Part shown: positions 26,228 to 34,289 of the stretch, one piece after another | How positions within the stretch are numbered: position 1 is the first letter of the stretch | How the letters are laid out: each line of letters starts with the position of its first letter | From: Odoribacter lunatus | GTDB taxonomy: Bacteria; Bacteroidota; Bacteroidia; Bacteroidales; Marinifilaceae | Assembly (NCBI RefSeq): GCF_943193135.1 | Contig: NZ_CALPCZ010000026.1 | Location: 1-35,570 of the forward strand | Direction of reading: 5' to 3' | Length of the DNA: 35,570 nt | Translations under genes and position numbers: made by a program | The notes under the pieces: generated by a model | The model's database searches: none | The model's input: the letters and a program-made list of their open reading frames with translations, nothing else | Told to the model about the DNA's origin: nothing

Positions 26228-27280
26228 TCAATATTCTATAAGTTCACTCACCTTGCTCTTTGATAGATTCAATAAAACACTTCCCCATGAAAGACCTGCT
26301 CCAAAACCGGTTAGAATACATTTATTGCGATCAGGATATTTATCTTGCAATTCACTAACGATTGTTAGTGGAATAGATGCACTTGAGGTATTCCCGAATT
26401 TCCTAAGGCTATAAGGAGTTTTGTCTGTTGGTATTTTAAGCCTTTTAGAAAAGAAATCGGTCATAAATTTATTTGCCTGATGATAAATAAGCAAATCAAG
26501 ATCATCAACTCTTATTTCACATTCCTTCATCAAATTTTTCAAATCACGAGGCTCAACTCTCATTCCAAAATTAAACACATCAAGACCATCCATAAAAAAT
26601 TGCTCTCCATTACGGATATTTCCCTCTGAATCCATATGATTAAGAAATCCTTCGGAACAACTTGGATTTCGATAACCACCATAAGGCATTTTTATGATAT
26701 CAGACCCTGAACCATCTGTATTTAGAGAAAATACAGCCTCTCCAAAATCCCCTTTTCCTATCAATGTCGCCGTTCCTGCATCCCCAAAAAGTGGCGTAGC
26801 AACTTTGTCATATTGTGAAACAGTCTTAGACATTGTTTCTCCGACCAAAAGCAACACGTGGCGAATGCCTTGTTGAGAAGCAAACGCATAAGCCGTAGCC
26901 AATCCATATACATAACCAGAGCAAGCAAGGTTTATATCAAACGCAATACATCCATGCCCAAGTCCAAGCTTATGCTGTAACAAAGGTGCTGTTGCAGGTT
27001 GATGATAATCGGATGTTTGGCTCACAAAAATAAGTGCGTCAACAATAGAAGGATCTATGTCATTATCCTCCAAAAGCTTTCTTGTCGCTTTTTCGCAAAG
27101 GTCCGAGGAGCAAACGTCCGCATCAGCATATCGCCGCTCTTCGATACCAACATTATCAATAACCTTGGTTATCTCTTCCTTTGGAATAAGATAATCAAGA
27201 TCGTAATTGCTTTTAACCTCCTTAGGAACACAAGCAGCAACAGCTTCTATTCCAATATTATTAAATCTAATTATTGCCAT
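26228..27280 (-). CDS. Ketoacyl-ACP synthase III-like enzyme
   Basis: A 350-residue thiolase-fold condensing enzyme. The catalytic triad is complete: Cys120 in NLACSGYVYG, His267 in IYHQANKFM and Asn297 in FGNTSSASIP. The C-terminal GFGAGLSWGSVLL matches FabH. KAS III enzymes join a short acyl primer to malonyl-ACP. Placement between an SDR gene and an FkbH gene in a polysaccharide operon, with two ACP genes, shows that this is not the housekeeping fabH. It is probably a dedicated enzyme that extends the acyl group destined for a sugar. Confidence 0.9.
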   Translation of the reverse strand: MAIIRFNNIGIEAVAACVPKEVKSNYDLDYLIPKEEITKVIDNVGIEERRYADADVCSSDLCEKATRKLLEDNDIDPSIVDALIFVSQTSDYHQPATAPLLQHKLGLGHGCIAFDINLACSGYVYGLATAYAFASQQGIRHVLLLVGETMSKTVSQYDKVATPLFGDAGTATLIGKGDFGEAVFSLNTDGSGSDIIKMPYGGYRNPSCSEGFLNHMDSEGNIRNGEQFFMDGLDVFNFGMRVEPRDLKNLMKECEIRVDDLDLLIYHQANKFMTDFFSKRLKIPTDKTPYSLRKFGNTSSASIPLTIVSELQDKYPDRNKCILTGFGAGLSWGSVLLNLSKSKVSELIEY

Positions 27281-27289
27281 AATTATAGC

Positions 27290-28027
27290 TTATAAAGTAG
27301 TCCCGCCATCAATAGTCATAACTGAACCTGCTATCCATTTTGCAGCATCCGAAAGTAAAAAAACTGCCAAATAAGCGATTTCCTCAGGTTCTCCGAAGCG
27401 TTTCATAGGAATAGAATCCTGATAAGCCTGGTATTGCTCTTCTGTAATATTGCTTGATACATTCATCGGAGTGTTCACTTGTCCAGGAGCAATACAATTT
27501 ACACGAACCTTAGGAGCCAATTCACGAGCTGCAGACTTCATCCAAGACAACAATGCTGCTTTTGAAGCACCATAGGCTGCAGCTCCTAATGTAAAAGAAG
27601 CAGTGCCTCCAATTGAGGACATTGCTACAATTGAAGCACCTTCATTAAGCAATTTATTTTTTATCAATAAACGCAAAAGCTCTACCTGACTAAAAAAGTT
27701 CGTATTAAAAATTTTATCAACTTTTTTACGTGAAAGGAATGCAAGGGGAAGCGTTTGATTTATTCCGGCACAAAGAACTATTCCGTCAAGCTTAGGTAAC
27801 TGATCTATTAAAAGATTTAATTCATCTTCAAGGGTTAGATCACAAAGTACCTGCTTATTTCTATTACCATCCAACGCATCCATTGTTTGTTGCAAGCGTT
27901 CTCCATTTCTTCCTGTTATCACAACATTTGCCCCGCTTCGACTACATTCTAAAGCACACGCAGCTCCAATTCCAGAGGATGCTCCAGTCACAAGAATTGT
28001 CTTCCCTTCCAAACCTAAAGGTATCAT
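27290..28027 (-). CDS. SDR-family ketoreductase (FabG-like)
   Basis: A 245-residue classical short-chain dehydrogenase. The cofactor motif is TGASSGIG (14-21), NAG appears as CAG in [11 protein letters not shown], and the catalytic residues are Ser138, Tyr152 and Lys156 (YGASK). The ending [14 protein letters not shown] is typical of FabG-like reductases. Next to ACP and KAS III genes it most likely reduces a 3-ketoacyl-ACP to a 3-hydroxyacyl-ACP. It overlaps the upstream ACP gene by four bases. Confidence 0.9.
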   Translation of the reverse strand: MIPLGLEGKTILVTGASSGIGAACALECSRSGANVVITGRNGERLQQTMDALDGNRNKQVLCDLTLEDELNLLIDQLPKLDGIVLCAGINQTLPLAFLSRKKVDKIFNTNFFSQVELLRLLIKNKLLNEGASIVAMSSIGGTASFTLGAAAYGASKAALLSWMKSAARELAPKVRVNCIAPGQVNTPMNVSSNITEEQYQAYQDSIPMKRFGEPEEIAYLAVFLLSDAAKWIAGSVMTIDGGTTL

Positions 28028-28254
28028 ACTTTAGACAGAATAAGAGTGAATAAATCGTTAATAGTCCTCGCGCTTCTGATTTCTTCACCCTTGAGTTCAA
28101 CATCAAACTCTTCATCAGTCATTGCAATAAGCCCTAACGCTGAAAGTGAAGACCATTCATCAAGATTATGAAACTCGGTTTGAGGAGTAAGCGTCGCAAC
28201 ATCCACATCGTCAAAAATCTCGGCAAACCTCTCAATAAACTCTTTTATTTCCAT
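28024..28254 (-). CDS. Acyl carrier protein (first of two in the operon)
   Basis: A 76-residue acyl carrier protein. The expected phosphopantetheine serine is Ser36 in [15 protein letters not shown], where the usual DSL reads SSL. Helix II is acidic ([15 protein letters not shown]). The changed residue before the serine also occurs in other secondary-pathway carrier proteins and does not exclude function. It sits between the acyltransferase and the SDR gene, overlapping the latter by four bases. Confidence 0.88.
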   Translation of the reverse strand: MEIKEFIERFAEIFDDVDVATLTPQTEFHNLDEWSSLSALGLIAMTDEEFDVELKGEEIRSARTINDLFTLILSKV

Positions 28255-28267
28255 TATTATATGATTA

Positions 28268-28903
28268 TTAAAATGTTAATGTTTTAGCAGGATTCCCATA
28301 TACAGTACAATTAGACTTTACATTTCGCAATACAACACATCCAGCCCCGACAATACTATTATCCTCGACTTTTTTATGCGGGTGAACAATTGCACCAGTA
28401 TGTAACGTTACACTATTTTTAATTTCAACAAAACCTCCTAAAAATGAGTACGTATTAAAATGGTTAAAATCTCCTATCCTCACATCATGTCCTATTGCTG
28501 TAAATGGTTGAAAGGTATTAAACGAACCTACAATTGCGTCACAAGATATTCTTGTATATGCGCAAACAATACAACCTTCTCCTAAAATCGTATTTCCAGA
28601 TATATAGGATGTCGGATGAACTAAAGTAAAGAACTTTCCTCCCTTTTTTTGAATCATTTCAACGTATTTCTTCTTATATCTGACATCACCAAGCGCACAG
28701 ATGAAAACATCATCTTCCTGTAAATTATAATCTTCTACGCTTGAAACAATTGGAGGATAATTATCATATCCATTCAAAGCATCTTTTTTATCATCTAAAA
28801 AACCAGCTATTTGAAAATCTTTCAAATATTCATTAGTCTGAGTCGCTAAATGATATATTTCCCTACCAAATCCTCTTGCACCTATGATATATAGATTTTT
28901 CAT
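28268..28903 (-). CDS. PglD/NeuD-family sugar acyltransferase
   Basis: A 211-residue left-handed beta-helix acyltransferase. The N-terminal Rossmann-like part (NLYIIGARGFGREIYHLA, GFLDDKK) binds the nucleotide sugar and the hexapeptide repeats begin near HPTSYISGNTILGEGC. The catalytic histidine is probably His139 in AIGHDVRIGDFN. PglD-type enzymes acylate the 4-amino group made by the aminotransferase encoded next door, usually from acetyl-CoA. The next gene is an ACP, so this enzyme may instead accept an acyl-ACP, an inference. It overlaps the aminotransferase gene by four bases. Confidence 0.87.
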   Translation of the reverse strand: MKNLYIIGARGFGREIYHLATQTNEYLKDFQIAGFLDDKKDALNGYDNYPPIVSSVEDYNLQEDDVFICALGDVRYKKKYVEMIQKKGGKFFTLVHPTSYISGNTILGEGCIVCAYTRISCDAIVGSFNTFQPFTAIGHDVRIGDFNHFNTYSFLGGFVEIKNSVTLHTGAIVHPHKKVEDNSIVGAGCVVLRNVKSNCTVYGNPAKTLTF

Positions 28904-30012
28904 TGTCTAATCAAATTTAGAATCCTTTCCAACTCTTCCGTCTCCAGGCCGCTATACATCGGCAAACAAATCACGCTGTCCGCTATCCGATGTGCCACCG
29001 GAAGATTCTCCGGCCTTGCGGAATCCAACCCACGATAAGTTGAAAACTCACTGATTAACGGATAAAAATACCGCCGTCCCAACACATTCCTTTCTTTCAT
29101 CCGAGCATACAATTCATCCCGCGTCATCCCATACTGCTCCGCATCCACGAAAATCGGGAAATAAGAGTAATTATGTCGTACACCCGGCATATCCTCCATT
29201 ACCCAGATGCCCGGCACGTCTCTCAACTCTTCCCGATACTTCGCCGCCACCTGCCTCCGAGCCTCAATGGCTGTATCCACCTGCTTCAAATTCAACAACC
29301 CGTATGCAGCCCGTACCTCATCCATCTTCCCGTTAATGCCCGGTGCAATTACCGTTGTCTCTCCCGCAAAACCGAAATTCTTCAAATAATCTATCCGTTG
29401 CTTCGTCTGTTCATCGTGACATATCAGTGCGCCGCCTTCTACCGTATTATACACCTTTGTCGCATGGAAACTCAACGTCGACATATCCCCTGCCTCCAAA
29501 ACGGATTTCCCATTTACCTCCACCCCGAAAGCGTGCGCTGCATCATAAATCACCTTCAAGCCATATTTATCTGCTATGGACTGGATTTTTTCCATATCAC
29601 ACGGCTTTCCATACACATGCACCGGCATAATCGCCGTCGTTTTCGGTGTTATCGCCGCTTCAATCTTCTCCGGGTCGATATTGCACGTTTCCGGATCTAT
29701 ATCCACAAACACGGGTTTTATGCCGTTCCACCACAATGAGTGTGTCGTTGCCACAAAACTATAAGGAGTTGTTATCACTTCTCCCGTAATCCGTAACGCC
29801 TGCAATGCCGTAATCAAAGGCAACGTCCCGTTCGTAAACAAACTGATATAAGGCACTTTCAGATACTCCGCCAAAGCCTTCTCCAATAACTGATGATAAT
29901 GGCCGTTGTTCGTCAACCATTTTCTATCCCATATATCTCGAAGATAAGGGATAAATTCTTCCAATGATGGCAACAACGGACTGGTTACCGTTATTTGCTT
30001 TTCCATATTCAT
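28900..30012 (-). CDS. DegT/DnrJ/EryC1/StrS sugar aminotransferase (VioA-like)
   Basis: A 370-residue PLP enzyme. The lysine that binds PLP is Lys186 in SFHATKVYNTVEGG and the pyridine-binding aspartate is Asp157 in VIYDAAHAFG. The opening (PLLPSLEEFIPYLRDIWDRK then WLTNNG) resembles the VioA group, which turns dTDP-4-keto-6-deoxyglucose into dTDP-4-amino-4,6-dideoxyglucose; a WecE-like outcome with the galacto sugar is also possible. Its substrate would come from RfbA and RfbB of the same operon. The gene is more GC-rich than its downstream neighbours, a sign of mosaic origin. Confidence 0.92.
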   Translation of the reverse strand: MNMEKQITVTSPLLPSLEEFIPYLRDIWDRKWLTNNGHYHQLLEKALAEYLKVPYISLFTNGTLPLITALQALRITGEVITTPYSFVATTHSLWWNGIKPVFVDIDPETCNIDPEKIEAAITPKTTAIMPVHVYGKPCDMEKIQSIADKYGLKVIYDAAHAFGVEVNGKSVLEAGDMSTLSFHATKVYNTVEGGALICHDEQTKQRIDYLKNFGFAGETTVIAPGINGKMDEVRAAYGLLNLKQVDTAIEARRQVAAKYREELRDVPGIWVMEDMPGVRHNYSYFPIFVDAEQYGMTRDELYARMKERNVLGRRYFYPLISEFSTYRGLDSARPENLPVAHRIADSVICLPMYSGLETEELERILNLIRQ

Positions 30013-30021
30013 ATTATAAAC

Positions 30022-31455
30022 TTATTTTCTTCTGAGCAATAAACAAACCTCCTTCAAATCCCGAGATTTGGTCAAAAAGGAAATCAAAAAATAATACACG
30101 ATGCCGATAATGACACCTCCGGTCAACTGGACCAACTGATGTTCAAAAAAACGAATAAAACACCATACTACCCCCGCCATAGAAAGCGAATAGAACAAAG
30201 ACGGTGCTAAATCTTTGATTTGTTTAAACAAACCTATATGAATCAATTTCCCGGTATAATAAGTATTAATTACCAATGCCAATAAGGAAGATACAATTGT
30301 GCCCCAGCACATCGCCATCAATCCTAAAGGTATTGTTACCACCAATACGCATACACTTAGAACCTTTTTATATATCTCCAATTTAAGGAACAAATCCGAA
30401 CGACCTTCCACCTGCAACAGATTGAGATTTATGGCATGAACCGGATACCACATATACGAAAAACATAGTATCTGTAACAACACCGCAGCAATATTCCACT
30501 TCTCCGTCAAAAAACAATTAATGACCGGATATGACAATGCAGCCAAACCAGTCATCAAAGGAAAAATCACATAGGCAGATAAGCGCAAAAACTTCCGATA
30601 AGCACTTGCCAAGCGTTCTTTATCATGCTGTATTTCACTCAATATCGGGAAAGTCACCCGTTGTAAAATCCCAGTCAGATTGGAAGATGGGAATTGCGCA
30701 AACTGGTCTGCACGGGTATAATACCCCAAATCTGTTGAAGCAAATTTCTTACCAATAACTATCGTATAAATATTCTTGAAAACCGTATCCAGCAATCCGG
30801 ACACCAACAACTTGGAACCGAAAGCAAACAATTCCCTAAACGATCGCCAAGAGAAACTCCTCAAAGGCTTCCACTTAGAATAAATCCACAACAGAATGGT
30901 ATTCATCAATCCATTTAAAATAGTCTGCATCACCAATGCCCATACCCCAAAACCGGCATAAGCCATAGCGATTCCCACTCCACCAGACAAAACGGCAGCG
31001 CCGAAAGAAGCTTTTGCCTGTGTCTTAAAATCAACCTTGATTGTCAAGATTGCCCGTTGTACAACAGCCAATGAATTAAAAAAAAGATTCAATCCTATCA
31101 CTCGTGTCAAAACGGTCAATTGAGGTGTGTCATAAAATGCTGCAATCAGCGGGGCGGAAAGGAAAAGAACTCCGTATAACAGAAGCCCAACAACAATATT
31201 AAAGTAAAAAACGGTTGAATAATCTGTCTCGCTTCTATCTGTTTTTCGAATCAAGGCATTGGAAAATCCACTATCGATTATCGTCTGAGAAACAGCTATG
31301 AAAATAGCTAACATTCCTATCATACCATAATCAGAAGGCAAAAGGAGGCGTGCCATTACAATCATAATGACAAACTGGATTCCTTGAACCGAAAATCGTT
31401 CAATACAACTCCAGAAAATCCCGACTATAGTTTTTTGCTTTAATGAAGATGACAT
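30022..31455 (-). CDS. Wzx-type polysaccharide flippase (PST/MOP family, WzxC-like)
   Basis: A 477-residue membrane protein with about 12-14 hydrophobic segments. It opens with the family line SLKQKTIVGIFWSCIERFSV then QFVIMIVMARLLLPSDYG, and has GYYTRADQFAQFPSSNLTGI and ILQRVTFPILSEIQ, all typical of WzxC-type PST transporters. It moves lipid-linked repeat units across the inner membrane for the polymerase. It is the only flippase in the operon, consistent with a Wzx/Wzy pathway. A 322-base repeat-bearing spacer separates it from the upstream WecA-like gene. Confidence 0.92.
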   Translation of the reverse strand: MSSSLKQKTIVGIFWSCIERFSVQGIQFVIMIVMARLLLPSDYGMIGMLAIFIAVSQTIIDSGFSNALIRKTDRSETDYSTVFYFNIVVGLLLYGVLFLSAPLIAAFYDTPQLTVLTRVIGLNLFFNSLAVVQRAILTIKVDFKTQAKASFGAAVLSGGVGIAMAYAGFGVWALVMQTILNGLMNTILLWIYSKWKPLRSFSWRSFRELFAFGSKLLVSGLLDTVFKNIYTIVIGKKFASTDLGYYTRADQFAQFPSSNLTGILQRVTFPILSEIQHDKERLASAYRKFLRLSAYVIFPLMTGLAALSYPVINCFLTEKWNIAAVLLQILCFSYMWYPVHAINLNLLQVEGRSDLFLKLEIYKKVLSVCVLVVTIPLGLMAMCWGTIVSSLLALVINTYYTGKLIHIGLFKQIKDLAPSLFYSLSMAGVVWCFIRFFEHQLVQLTGGVIIGIVYYFLISFLTKSRDLKEVCLLLRRK

Positions 31456-31777
31456 CTTCTATTTTTCACTTCCTACAATCAAAAAAATACATCATCGCAA
31501 TAGTTATCTCTATCCCGGTGGAAATCAAGTCGGGTATTTTCCAAGAACAGATGTTTGCTCCGTCCTGCCAAACCCAATAGTTAAAAGAATTATGATAAGA
31601 ATATGAAAAGCATCAAAAAGCCGTTTTTAAAAACCTATCGTTTTTATACCAAAAACCTATCGTTTTCGCATCAAAAACCTATCGTTTTTTATTTGGAACC
31701 GATAGGTCTGCAAATTTGCTCCCCGACAAACGAATATGAATCTATAATATATTAAGGTATAAACTAGCTTTAAGACC
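31456..31777. other. Spacer between flippase and WecA-like genes
   Basis: A 322-base gap inside an otherwise tightly packed operon, with no gene in any frame. Its centre holds the 22-bp repeats described separately. The remaining sequence is AT-rich and shows nothing further that I can name. Confidence 0.6.
31615..31707 (-). repeat. 22-bp tandem repeats with an inverted copy, possible attenuator
   Basis: AAAAACCTATCGTTTT occurs three times at exactly 22-base spacing (31629, 31651, 31673), with a shorter relative AAAAAGCCGTTTTT at 31615. One inverted arm CGATAGGT lies at 31700-31707. On the transcribed minus strand the first arm is ACCTATCG and each of the three later copies is CGATAGGT followed by TTTT or more. 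The arm could therefore pair with any one of the three to form a hairpin with a U-run, a terminator-like set with alternative partners. Confidence 0.7.
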
Positions 31778-32956
31778 CTACTTCCCATCAAGCCAATTCT
31801 GAAATTTAAGTATAAATCCTTTCCGGCTTATGTGAGACAATAATGCCAGCCTGCGGATAAACTTTTTCATCCGGTTGCTGCGGGATAATATTTTTGTTCC
31901 GAAATAGAGTCCGACTGTAAACAATAAGCCCAATAGCACCACCACATACAGTTGTAAATCAACGGAAACACCCCAATGATATAACAACCACCAAACAAGT
32001 ATGACCACTGTATTCAATGATATAATACAAAAGGTCGTACCTATATGTGAAAATCCTTCATTAATAAACAAATGGTGTAAATGTGTCTTATCCGGGTGGA
32101 ACGGAGAATTACCTTTCAGCATTCGTGCTATCATTACCCGCAATGTATCGAATACAGGTATAGACAATACAGCCAATGTAAAAGGAATAAGTCCCATCCC
32201 CGCATCCGCAAACATCACCACTGCTTGGTGTTCATTCAGAATGCGGATAACAAATACCGCCATGATTATCCCCATTACCAACGTTCCGCCGTCTCCAATG
32301 AACATTTTAGAACTTTTGCCAAATACGTTATGGAAGAAAAACGGTACCAACGCCCCGATGCTAGCTGCTGCCAATATAAGCATCTCCCAATCTCCCGACA
32401 AAAAGAAAAATACGCCGAAAACTATTGAGGCCATAACACAATATCCGGATGACAAACCATCTACTCCATCTATCAGATTAATAGCATTAATTATTCCTAC
32501 GGAAGCAAAAATGGTAATAACAAACTCCAACCAATAAGGAATACGCCCGATATGCCAAAGGCCATAAAAATTATCAATACCGCCCGCTATCAAAACAAAT
32601 ACCCCGATACAGGCAATTTCTATGAAAAGCCGCATATAAGAAGACAATTGCATAATATCATCGAATGTTCCGATATATAACATCAGAGCCATGAATACAT
32701 AAGCAAGCACTATATACGAACAATTTCCACACAAGCTGACACAGACCAATCCACCTGACAATCCGAAAAATACGGCAAGTCCCCCCAACACCGGTACCGG
32801 CTTTTTCTGTAATTTGCGACAATTAGGCTTATCCATAATATCACTCCGAAAAGCCAATTTTATCATCTTAGGGTGAATCCAACTTGTCGCCCAAAATGCA
32901 AGCAAAAAGGTGATAATCGGCAACAGCCAATTGTATTCTTTAAATATCTGCATCAC
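31778..32956 (-). CDS. MraY/WecA-family phosphoglycosyltransferase
   Basis: A 392-residue membrane enzyme with about eleven hydrophobic segments. Its polyprenyl-phosphate transferase motifs are in order: DKPNCRKLQKKPVPVLGGLA, GTFDDIMQLSSYMRL, NAINLIDGVDGLSSG, MFIGDGGTLVMG and HPDKTHLHHLFI. It moves a sugar 1-phosphate from a UDP-sugar to undecaprenyl phosphate at the inner membrane and so starts the repeat unit. It is most like WecA/TagO; the exact first sugar is unknown. Its position early in the operon, right after the regulatory genes, is unusual only in that a long spacer follows it. Confidence 0.92.
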   Translation of the reverse strand: MMQIFKEYNWLLPIITFLLAFWATSWIHPKMIKLAFRSDIMDKPNCRKLQKKPVPVLGGLAVFFGLSGGLVCVSLCGNCSYIVLAYVFMALMLYIGTFDDIMQLSSYMRLFIEIACIGVFVLIAGGIDNFYGLWHIGRIPYWLEFVITIFASVGIINAINLIDGVDGLSSGYCVMASIVFGVFFFLSGDWEMLILAAASIGALVPFFFHNVFGKSSKMFIGDGGTLVMGIIMAVFVIRILNEHQAVVMFADAGMGLIPFTLAVLSIPVFDTLRVMIARMLKGNSPFHPDKTHLHHLFINEGFSHIGTTFCIISLNTVVILVWWLLYHWGVSVDLQLYVVVLLGLLFTVGLYFGTKILSRSNRMKKFIRRLALLSHISRKGFILKFQNWLDGK

Positions 32957-32967
32957 AATATCTTTTT

Positions 32968-33297
32968 TTAATATGTCCGTAAATGATTAACCCATAAATA
33001 ATAACTTTCGTCATCTATAGGTTCGGTCTGAACAAGACAAAGTCCTTGAGACGTTGTATTTTCATGACGGCACAACTGCTGCAATGCTTCGCAAGTCTTC
33101 TTGTCAAACATCACCAAAGGCATTTGATACTCCTTGGAAAAACTTTTAAGTAGCGGAAGATGATTATCAACGGCCAGCGTATTGACCTTATAAGCCGAAT
33201 AACCATAAGCCGACCACAAATCGGTCCGGTGGTCTTCGTATAAATAAATATGGGTTCCGTCATTACGGCACTCATTCAGTACAATAATTTCATCCAT
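32968..33297 (-). CDS. Hypothetical protein of the polysaccharide operon
   Basis: A 109-residue soluble protein with no signal peptide or membrane segment. Visible blocks are IYLYEDHRTDLWSAYGYSAY and SYYLWVNHLRTY at the very end. I do not recognise a named family. The composition, rich in Tyr and Leu, suggests a small alpha/beta fold. It lies between the regulator genes and the WecA-like gene, 11 bases before the latter. In classical Bacteroides loci this position holds UpxZ, but I see no likeness to UpxZ and do not use that name. Confidence 0.8.
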   Translation of the reverse strand: MDEIIVLNECRNDGTHIYLYEDHRTDLWSAYGYSAYKVNTLAVDNHLPLLKSFSKEYQMPLVMFDKKTCEALQQLCRHENTTSQGLCLVQTEPIDDESYYLWVNHLRTY

Positions 33298-33341
33298 AAG
33301 TATATATCACTAATAGTGAAAGTGGGGTTTGGTACAGAAGT

Positions 33342-34289
33342 TTAACAGTAGATAGTATTAACCATTTTTTGGTTTGCTTCTTGCAGGTTCTGTCTACACA
33401 TCCCTTCTATCACCCATGAAAGGCAAAATAATTGTTCTGCACTGTCTGTGGGGAAGGCTTCGATTCCTTGCTGCATACTGCCAATTATCTTTTGCACGGA
33501 TAACGAATCCGAAGAAAGAAATCCGTCATGCTTGATGATTTCATAAAGTAATGACAAGGTCTGATAATAACCCGTATTTTCATTTTCTCTATTTGCAACA
33601 ACCGAAAGACGGATACGGTAGTATTCTTTCAACCGACAGATTTTTTCGTCATAGGTCGCATCCAAGAATATATCGGAATTGCGGCAGAGAATAAGAAGAC
33701 GTTGCAAAGCTTCCTTGTCGGGCAAGTTGTTCCAATGATCACGCTGCCCTAATACTTGTATCCATTGAGCAAGTTGAGCCCGGAAATAACGTATCATTTC
33801 TTCCTCTTCCAGCTCTTCCTCACTTAGGCTGCCACATAACTCCATAATAAGAAGAAGTGCGTTGAATGAAAGAGGTGTATTATCGCTTGCATGAGCTGTT
33901 TGTCTTTGCAGACATTCCGTAACCACTTCATACGCCATCTTCTCACATTGATTCAATTTCTCATGGTCAACAAAGCATAAGGTCGGATTTAAAAGTAATT
34001 GATACAAAGTATAAATTAACAGTATACGTTTTTCCAAACAGACTTGCTCATTAATGCATCGACGGCTGCATATTGTATACAATTCATTTATACGTCGGCG
34101 GTAAAACTCCCGGCTACCGTACTCCTCTTCCGCATCATTAACCACCACCATATTGTGTACGGCTATGTAAATACGGGCCAAAGCAGCGAGTTCAACCTCT
34201 GATAAATCAGCCGTGAATACTCTGTCGTTTACCCTCTTCAATAAATATTTCAAATTGTCTGCTTCTACCGTATTCAATGCCCCAACCAT
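33342..34289 (-). CDS. Hypothetical helical protein following the UpxY-like gene
   Basis: A 315-residue protein predicted by eye to be almost all helix, with an acidic patch (SLSEEELEEEEMIRYF) and many Leu/Arg heptad-like runs. There is no signal peptide or membrane segment. No family is recognised. Its start overlaps the end of the UpxY-like gene by 16 bases, so the two are translationally coupled. The helical C-terminal extension of that regulator and this protein look alike in texture, so it may be a partner in controlling the operon. That is inference from position only. Confidence 0.8.
   Translation of the reverse strand: MVGALNTVEADNLKYLLKRVNDRVFTADLSEVELAALARIYIAVHNMVVVNDAEEEYGSREFYRRRINELYTICSRRCINEQVCLEKRILLIYTLYQLLLNPTLCFVDHEKLNQCEKMAYEVVTECLQRQTAHASDNTPLSFNALLLIMELCGSLSEEELEEEEMIRYFRAQLAQWIQVLGQRDHWNNLPDKEALQRLLILCRNSDIFLDATYDEKICRLKEYYRIRLSVVANRENENTGYYQTLSLLYEIIKHDGFLSSDSLSVQKIIGSMQQGIEAFPTDSAEQLFCLSWVIEGMCRQNLQEANQKMVNTIYC

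Noticed and set aside
26228-28027. Housekeeping fabH and fabG
   Set aside because: They lie inside a polysaccharide operon with FkbH and two ACP genes and away from fabD, plsX or rpmF, so a dedicated role is more likely.
31456-31777. Insertion sequence remnant
   Set aside because: No transposase fragment, terminal inverted repeats or target duplication are visible; only short tandem repeats.
32968-33297. UpxZ
   Set aside because: Position fits, but I see no sequence likeness to UpxZ, and naming it would rest on position alone.
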